Of a stretch of DNA of 64,000 nucleotides, positions 58,783-64,000 are shown piece after piece. The stretch is taken from assembly GCA_015060385.1 (NCBI GenBank), contig SUYO01000002.1, positions 62,001 to 126,000 on the forward strand, in the 5' to 3' direction. Source of the stretch: Bacteroidales bacterium. GTDB taxonomy: Bacteria > Bacteroidota > Bacteroidia > Bacteroidales > UBA932. Every line of letters begins with the position of its first letter. The stretch's first letter is position 1. The notes beneath the pieces were generated by a model. The model saw nothing but the letters and a program-made list of their open reading frames with translations, ran no database searches and was not told the DNA's origin. The position numbers were made by a program, and so were the translations under genes.

Positions 58783-59430
58783 TTAATGAAACTCTATCGT
58801 ATAAAAACAATAGTCATGAACATCATCAATATTTACCCATTCTTTAGGATGTTGGTGTTTATCTCTCAGACCACAATAATCCTGAGTAAACATAGGCGTT
58901 CCCATAAAATCCATTGCTCCGCAAATTCCTCCGGTTACTGCAAATATAGGAATCTCATCGTTTATAGTAAAAGCCTGATCAACATAAGTTTCCATTGGAA
59001 TGTAACTGCATGATTGTCCTTCGGGGAAAGATATCATAAAGTTTCTTGGAATCATCAGATCCATAGTCCTTCCGTTAACGGCAAAAGCGACAGCAACAGT
59101 ATCCCGCTGCTGCTTCATCATCACTTCAATGGACATTCCATCCTTATTGGGAATACTGATTCCTGACATCTGCACAGGAATACCCATGTCAAATTTTGAA
59201 ACAACACCATTCTTAGCAGTATAAAAGTTGAAGACTGCTGTTTTCTTGGAAGACAAATCAGCCTGAACATCTATCTTCAGGTAGGTTTTATTATCCAACT
59301 TCAATGACAGTTGAGTTGGCACATCCGCATTGATCTTTTCAGAATAATCAACTTGGACATTTTGTGCATATGTTGGCATAGTGCTGGCAATTATCATTGC
59401 GGCACAGATTGTTAATGCAATCTTTCTCAT
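58783..59430 (-). CDS. Secreted protein of unknown function with conserved C-terminal His/Cys block
   Basis: A 215-residue exported protein (signal peptide MRKIALTICAAMIIASTMPTYAQ). The body is beta-rich, and the C-terminus holds GGICGAMDFMGTPMFTQDYCGL and KHQHPKEWVNIDDVHDYC. The Cys and His residues there could be a metal or disulfide site. No family recognised. A 3' fragment of the same gene is duplicated at 55987-56110. The thioredoxin-like gene lies 6 nt upstream on the same strand, so a redox partner relationship is plausible but unproven. Confidence 0.75.
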   Translation of the reverse strand: MRKIALTICAAMIIASTMPTYAQNVQVDYSEKINADVPTQLSLKLDNKTYLKIDVQADLSSKKTAVFNFYTAKNGVVSKFDMGIPVQMSGISIPNKDGMSIEVMMKQQRDTVAVAFAVNGRTMDLMIPRNFMISFPEGQSCSYIPMETYVDQAFTINDEIPIFAVTGGICGAMDFMGTPMFTQDYCGLRDKHQHPKEWVNIDDVHDYCFYTIEFH

Positions 59431-59436
59431 ACGCTA

Positions 59437-60351
59437 TTACTTTAGAATAAACTCATTTTCAAGGTAATTGGTATCAAGTCCCTCCATAATATTGACAATG
59501 ATTCCTTCTTCATCGGTGTATATGCAAGTCGGTGTCGCCTGACAGTTGTAGATTGAAGTGAATGGCGTAGCCCCACCTTTGAAATCAGATATTACAGTAT
59601 AGTCTTCCAGTCCGAATTCCTTGATTTCCTCTTTCATTTCTTCAGAATCATTGCAATATACATACAGAATCAGTTGATGACTATCTCCATATTTCTCCTT
59701 GATGCTCTCGAAATATTGCTTAGGAAGACTATTGTCCATTCCGTGTGTCATACACCACAAGCCGCCTACAATGATTGTGAATTTCTTTCCTTTCACAGAA
59801 TTCCAGTCGAATTTATTCATATTCACATCGAAGCATCTTATAGGTTTGAATCTATCACTCGGCTGCAACTGGTCATTTCTGATAAACTCCCTTGTTCTTT
59901 TTCCAATCTCCGACTTACGCACAGTTTCAGATGCTTTTGACAACAATACACTCAGACTGTCTTTTGAGATCCTCTTCCTTGCAAGATAGGCAGCAGATTC
60001 GAAAGCAAGAGGATCTGTGAACATGAATTTCCTTTCCATTTCCAATCCTTGTTGACAAAGAATTTCATATTCTTTATCGAATATCGAACGCAGGCTGTCA
60101 GCCTTGTGTCTCAAACTGTCAATCCGGGGATTCAGTTCCGCCACCAAAGCAGGATTATCCTTCGCTATCCTCTCTAACTTCTTCGCCTCAATATTCAGAG
60201 GTGGAACATTAGCATTATTCCATTCTATTAATTCCGTAACCTTCAGATGATGAGCCTCCAAAGCAAGCTCAAACTCAGATTTCTCCTGTGCAAATACTAA
60301 TGTTGATGCGGAGATAATCAAGGCAGTAAGTGCAGTTCTTATCTTTTTCAT
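59437..60351 (-). CDS. Exported thioredoxin-fold protein with degenerate (single-Cys) active site
   Basis: A 304-residue protein: signal peptide (ALTALIISASTLVFAQ), a helical, charged N-terminal domain (residues about 25-150) and a C-terminal redoxin domain. In the usual WCxxC position it reads GGLWCMTHGMD, so only the first Cys remains. The cis-Pro loop ATPTCIYTDEEG is intact and adds a neighbouring Cys. It may be a peroxidatic or reductase-like protein using one Cys, or a binding protein. A -7 box TATATTTG (60405-60398) precedes it. Confidence 0.78.
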   Translation of the reverse strand: MKKIRTALTALIISASTLVFAQEKSEFELALEAHHLKVTELIEWNNANVPPLNIEAKKLERIAKDNPALVAELNPRIDSLRHKADSLRSIFDKEYEILCQQGLEMERKFMFTDPLAFESAAYLARKRISKDSLSVLLSKASETVRKSEIGKRTREFIRNDQLQPSDRFKPIRCFDVNMNKFDWNSVKGKKFTIIVGGLWCMTHGMDNSLPKQYFESIKEKYGDSHQLILYVYCNDSEEMKEEIKEFGLEDYTVISDFKGGATPFTSIYNCQATPTCIYTDEEGIIVNIMEGLDTNYLENEFILK

Positions 60352-60397
60352 TTCTTTCAGTGTTATCCTTTATTTAATTCATTAGTTAGCTGGTGAA

Positions 60398-60405
60398 CAA
60401 ATATA
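60398..60405 (-). promoter_or_regulatory. -7 box TATATTTG of the redoxin-like gene
   Basis: The complement of CAAATATA lies in the 78-bp gap after the TlpA gene, 47 nt before ATG 60351. It exactly matches TAnnTTTG; no clear -33 box. Confidence 0.5.
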
Positions 60406-60429
60406 CCAAAGTCGCTTAACGTATGATTA

Positions 60430-61506
60430 TTATTTCAATAGTACAGAAAGTTCATCAATCAGATATTCGCCCCTGAGATCGCGACGGATGATGATACCTG
60501 TTTTACAATCAATCAGGACATTATCCGGGATTCCTATAAGACCGTACAGCGTCCATGGTTCAATTGTATGTCCTTTACCTTCGCAGACGTGTATCCAGTT
60601 CAAACCTTTGGCCTCAACATAACTCTTACAGTCATTCACATCATAATCACACGACACACCTAAAATCTCCAATCCTTTATCTTTGAATAGTTCGTAAGCC
60701 TTTATAAGATTCGGGAGTTCATCTCTACATGGCCCGCACCATGTCGCCCAGAAGTCTACCAATACATATCGATTTGCAGGATCTTCTACGACAGATTTAA
60801 GGCTTAAGGGCTTTCCGTTCAGATCATTCTGTGTAAAATCGATATAGTATGGAACTATATCAGAGCCCTCTACCTGAGGTTCAGTCATCATTCTTCCTTC
60901 CAATTGCGTTTTCAACTGAATTGTCTTCTCGAGTGATTTATATTCGTCAGACAACTTCCCTATCTCGGCAACGAGTAAGACAGAAGGATAAACCATGCTC
61001 TGATTGTCAATCAATGAAAGCCTGCACGCATCAGTCAAGTCCGCTTCGAAAACCGACTTCACTAAATCGCGGGCTTTTCGGACAGCCTCCGGCCTTGAAT
61101 AATTCTGGTAGTATTCAGATGCCTGCTGTCTTTGATTTTTCATAATCTCATTCATCGGGCTTCCGGTCACGCCTGACCATCTGTCCGCCATCAGGTTTCC
61201 TTCGACTTTGATGTCGCCATTCTCCAGCAGGAATCTTCTGATGTCATATCCTCTTTCTGGTTCATCTGGTTTAAAGTTTATGCACACAAATGTCTCAAAG
61301 TCCACTTTATCGATTTCAAATCTGAATTGTCCGTTTTTGTACCTTACAGAGTCTATGACATTGAAATCATGCCATATATCTGTCAGCAATATCCAGCCTT
61401 CACCTTCCAGACCAGATACATTGCCGGTAATAGTACATTTATTGTTTGTGCATGCACATACTGCAATGAATGCTGCAATAGTAATAAGCTTTGTAGGTGT
61501 TTTCAT
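60430..61506 (-). CDS. TlpA-family thiol-disulfide lipoprotein (DUF4369-like N-terminus)
   Basis: A 358-residue lipoprotein (lipobox in FIAVCAC). Residues about 25-120 form a DUF4369-like beta domain (CTITGNVSGLEGEGWILL). A helical linker and a C-terminal thioredoxin domain follow, with the full active site in DFWATWCGPCRDELPN (about residue 255) and a Pro-containing IGIPDNVLIDC. It should reduce or isomerise disulfides in envelope proteins. It lies 7 nt after the larger TlpA-family gene. Confidence 0.88.
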   Translation of the reverse strand: MKTPTKLITIAAFIAVCACTNNKCTITGNVSGLEGEGWILLTDIWHDFNVIDSVRYKNGQFRFEIDKVDFETFVCINFKPDEPERGYDIRRFLLENGDIKVEGNLMADRWSGVTGSPMNEIMKNQRQQASEYYQNYSRPEAVRKARDLVKSVFEADLTDACRLSLIDNQSMVYPSVLLVAEIGKLSDEYKSLEKTIQLKTQLEGRMMTEPQVEGSDIVPYYIDFTQNDLNGKPLSLKSVVEDPANRYVLVDFWATWCGPCRDELPNLIKAYELFKDKGLEILGVSCDYDVNDCKSYVEAKGLNWIHVCEGKGHTIEPWTLYGLIGIPDNVLIDCKTGIIIRRDLRGEYLIDELSVLLK

Positions 61507-61513
61507 ATGATGC

Positions 61514-63424
61514 CTATTCTCCCATCGCCTTCAGAAGCTGAACTTTCATTGTCTCAGTGCCCGAGAAACCGGTATGTTTCCAGCATATGTTTCCATCCGG
61601 ATCCACAATCAGATAGGTCGGCACGCCTTCTATGTTAAAGATGTTGCCAAGGTAGTCATGCTGCTTCTCACTGAGTCTGTAATGCTCTCCTTTGAGATCA
61701 GGAATCATGTTCTCCCATGTTTCCTTAGGGGAACTTTCGCTTGCAAGGTAAATGTAGACTATATCCTTGTCCTTGAGTTCTTCCTTGAGCGGAGCCATGC
61801 TCTGGTTCGCACTGCGGCATGGACCGCACCAGGTCTCCCAGAAATCCACCAGTATGGTCTTTCCACGGAACGGAGCGATTATGGATGCGAACAGATCTTC
61901 GTAAGCCACTTCGCCTGTCTCATTCTTCCTGAAACCTTCTACTTTCTTGTTTCTCTCGATAGTGGCGATCAGGTCTGCATTAGCATTTTCTATATATTGC
62001 CTGTAGGCATCCGGAAGCTGCTGCACCTTTGCCATAAGTTCGTCGTCAAGTGGTTTGAATTCAGTAATGTCACGCATCAGGAAGCATGCATCGGCAATCT
62101 CCAGAAAACTGCCTTCTGTCCTGAGGAAAGGATAGTTGATGAAAGCATGTTCAGTCGACATGTGCATGAAGATATCTTTGACATAGTGATAACCTTCAGT
62201 AAATGCTGCAGCCGGAACATTCATGACTTCCACAAGGTCTGCCGGTATCAGCCGGTCCCTTTCCTGCATGTATGCGCCAAGTAGTTCTATATACTCTTCG
62301 GTAGACTTGTTCTGTGCCAATGTCTTGTTGTAAGCCAATTCAGCAGGGGCGTGGATCAAGCTATAGAGCAGATTCGTGCGTATGAAGAGTGTGAAATACT
62401 CCTTGACGGCTAGAGGAAGATCTGCATTCTCGGCCATTTCCATCTCCTTATCTGACTCTTCGATCATCTTGTCGACTAACTTTTTCAGGTCATAGCTTGT
62501 CAATTCAGACTCCAAGGAATCACGCATCTCTGCTTCATAGACTCTTAGCTCATTTGAAAAACTATCCTCCAGATCAGCAAAAGCCTGATTCAGCGCAGCA
62601 TGTGCTCCTTTGAACACTACAAAAGGTTCTGCAGGTCTTCTGTCAGCGAAGAGTGAATTCCTGCGGCTGTTCTCACGCAGGTTCACGATGCATTCTGTCG
62701 TTTCTCCCGGCTCCAGAAAAACTGTCAGAAGCTTGTTGAATCCACCGGATCCTACCTTCACACAACTAGTCTGAACAACCGGAACCTCTACCTGGAAGGT
62801 ACCGTCATCAGACAGATAACCATCCTTATATCCGGACTCGGAAAGCAGGTTGTAGTTCTCAAAATATATACGGTTCATCTGATCGTCAGGACGATGGCCC
62901 AGGACCTTGATCTTGAGCGTTGCCTTGCCATATTCCTGCTTTATCTCGGGAAGGGGCGCATCGGCTGTGAGCTTCTCCGGCTTCGGCATACTGATCTTCG
63001 GTAATTTTCCGTCAAGACGGATTCCCCATATTCTGAAAGCTCCCTGCTCGTATCCTTCAATGAAGTCTATGGAATTCACTCCGGTCGGAATCGGAGGAAA
63101 GGTCAAGGTAAACTGCGCCTCTCCAGAATCCGGCATCCAGAATTCCTTGTCGAGTTCAATGCCATCTGCCGAGACAATCGGATATTGATTGCCGTTCTCA
63201 TCGGCAAGGAATGTAGATGACACGATCTTGATCCACCAATGCGGAGTGAATCTTGCCTCAACATGAAGGACAGTTGTAGAATCCGTCAGGTCGATTCTTG
63301 ATATTTCGACGGTTTTAGTGTTACGAACCTCATAGAGAGGAGCTTCGATCGTACCGCGATGCGGCTGCTGGCTGCATGCTACAATGCACAGTATTGTCGA
63401 CAAAACAAATAATATCTTTTTCAT
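61514..63424 (-). CDS. Large TlpA-family thiol-disulfide lipoprotein
   Basis: A 636-residue lipoprotein (lipobox CIVACS). The N-terminal half contains beta-sandwich regions (EARFTPHWWIKIVSS, VPVVQTSCVKVGSGG). A helical segment rich in Glu and Leu follows (about 280-440), and the C-terminal thioredoxin domain carries WETWCGPCRSANQSM. Much longer than standard TlpA, as in Bacteroidota families with extra ligand-binding domains. It likely acts in the periplasm or at the surface on disulfides of partner proteins. The partial gene 20 nt upstream shares its N-terminal domain style. Confidence 0.88.
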   Translation of the reverse strand: MKKILFVLSTILCIVACSQQPHRGTIEAPLYEVRNTKTVEISRIDLTDSTTVLHVEARFTPHWWIKIVSSTFLADENGNQYPIVSADGIELDKEFWMPDSGEAQFTLTFPPIPTGVNSIDFIEGYEQGAFRIWGIRLDGKLPKISMPKPEKLTADAPLPEIKQEYGKATLKIKVLGHRPDDQMNRIYFENYNLLSESGYKDGYLSDDGTFQVEVPVVQTSCVKVGSGGFNKLLTVFLEPGETTECIVNLRENSRRNSLFADRRPAEPFVVFKGAHAALNQAFADLEDSFSNELRVYEAEMRDSLESELTSYDLKKLVDKMIEESDKEMEMAENADLPLAVKEYFTLFIRTNLLYSLIHAPAELAYNKTLAQNKSTEEYIELLGAYMQERDRLIPADLVEVMNVPAAAFTEGYHYVKDIFMHMSTEHAFINYPFLRTEGSFLEIADACFLMRDITEFKPLDDELMAKVQQLPDAYRQYIENANADLIATIERNKKVEGFRKNETGEVAYEDLFASIIAPFRGKTILVDFWETWCGPCRSANQSMAPLKEELKDKDIVYIYLASESSPKETWENMIPDLKGEHYRLSEKQHDYLGNIFNIEGVPTYLIVDPDGNICWKHTGFSGTETMKVQLLKAMGE

Positions 63425-63443
63425 ATAGACTGATTTACATTGA

Positions 63444-64000
63444 TTATTCTACTATTCGTGCTATTATTCTTCTGGTTTTCTGCCAGACACCGTTTTTAAT
63501 TTCAAACTCCACTTTCTCGCCGCAGACGGTTCCTCTTATGATTCCCTTCCTGAATGTCCTCTTGACTGCCGGGAACTCTGCTCGGAATGTATTTGAAGTG
63601 AATCCTGCATCGCGTATGTAATCCTGATCGGTTGGAATTCCGTGCAGTCGTGTGAGTTTGCGTGAGTTGGATTTCTTTATTCTTATCTTCCAGTCGCTGC
63701 CCACAGATATAGGTACGCTGCGATCTTCCTGTATGTATAAAGTGAAGTACAGCATTGTGTTCTTCTCATTCAGTTCGACCCTGTCCAAGATAAGGAAATC
63801 GGGCATGTCGTTGGTGTCTATCTTCCGCAACATGGAAAAAGGTGCCATCACAACCGCATTCACTGTGCCTGCGACAGGATTGTGGCCAAGAGAGGCCTGA
63901 ACTCCATACCACTGGTCGTTGTTGCCGTCCGGATTGATGTCAAACTCAACGATATCAGCATCCAGCGGTTCATAGACATAGCACATCCTGAACTGGCAAT
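63444..64000 (-). CDS. Secreted beta-rich protein, 5' end outside window
   Basis: The frame stays open to the window edge, so the ATG at 63986 is not necessarily the start. The visible 180+ residues (EFDINPDGNNDQWYGVQASLGHNPVAG ... GSDWKIRIKKSNSRKL) read like an exported carbohydrate-binding or lipocalin-type fold. The pattern 'EFDINPDGNNDQWYG' resembles the N-terminal beta-domain of family-9-type CBM proteins in Bacteroidota. Function unknown. It lies 20 nt upstream of the large TlpA-like gene and is probably co-transcribed. Confidence 0.6.
   Translation of the reverse strand, partial: CQFRMCYVYEPLDADIVEFDINPDGNNDQWYGVQASLGHNPVAGTVNAVVMAPFSMLRKIDTNDMPDFLILDRVELNEKNTMLYFTLYIQEDRSVPISVGSDWKIRIKKSNSRKLTRLHGIPTDQDYIRDAGFTSNTFRAEFPAVKRTFRKGIIRGTVCGEKVEFEIKNGVWQKTRRIIARIVE

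Noticed and set aside
1-64000. tRNA or rRNA genes
   Set aside because: By eye I found no cloverleaf with a CCA end or rRNA segments; a covariance search would be needed to exclude a missed small RNA.

Overview
The window looks like a chromosomal segment of a Bacteroidota bacterium, most likely of the order Bacteroidales. The evidence is recurrent TAnnTTTG -7 promoter boxes (several with a TTTG -33 box 19-20 nt upstream), few Shine-Dalgarno sites, a SusC/RagA-type TonB-dependent protein, GH97, DUF3810, DUF4250, TlpA/DUF4369 lipoproteins, a UshA-type 5'-nucleotidase split into two genes, and an HsdR_N-like gene near holA. The genus cannot be fixed from the sequence. I saw no rRNA, tRNA or CRISPR.

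Layout. 0-10.3 kb: a truncated glycosyltransferase, an RluA-type pseudouridine synthase, then a plus-strand housekeeping run (HsdR_N-like, CCA/HD nucleotidyltransferase, Xer recombinase, HPF, holA, ABC-2 exporter, split 5'-nucleotidase, mntP). 10.4-14.3 kb: a DUF3810 membrane protein, a REP-associated Y1 transposase (RAYT) bracketed by REP-like arrays, and a THUMP-like methyltransferase. 14.3-22.9 kb: choloylglycine-hydrolase-like enzyme, YfcC transporter, membrane LytTR regulator, gdhA plus a deoxynucleoside kinase, and an orphan SusC-like protein. 22.9-29.7 kb: an envelope operon (BASS transporter, acyltransferase, Omp85-like protein) divergent from a cytochrome c maturation/tri-heme peroxidase operon. 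29.8-39.2 kb: a DAACS transporter, then a minus-strand run MBL hydrolase, GH97, clpS, M13 peptidase, clpA, aat, DUF4250, which unites the main parts of the Leu/Phe N-degron pathway. 39.2-47.0 kb: TrpB2 and a minus-strand operon for a sugar (probably L-fucose or L-galactose) oxidised through a lactone. 47.1-55.8 kb: a sigma-54 response regulator/histidine kinase pair, a His-rich envelope protein and two MacB/FtsX-type permeases with a sigma-54 promoter and a palindromic upstream site. 55.9-64 kb: a duplicated and partly decayed cluster of secreted and thioredoxin-fold proteins with a ParDE toxin-antitoxin module.

The most unusual signal is a set of six intergenic hairpin arrays (10.36, 11.54, 12.74, 50.7, 53.2 and 56.1 kb). 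Wherever neighbouring hairpins or half-sites occur, they repeat at exactly 51 bp. Two arrays directly flank the RAYT gene, one runs into the 3' end of a coding sequence, and one abuts the breakpoint of a truncated gene copy. I read these as products of a REP/RAYT system with a fixed 51-bp register. The sequence shows the arrays and the spacing; that the RAYT makes them is inference.
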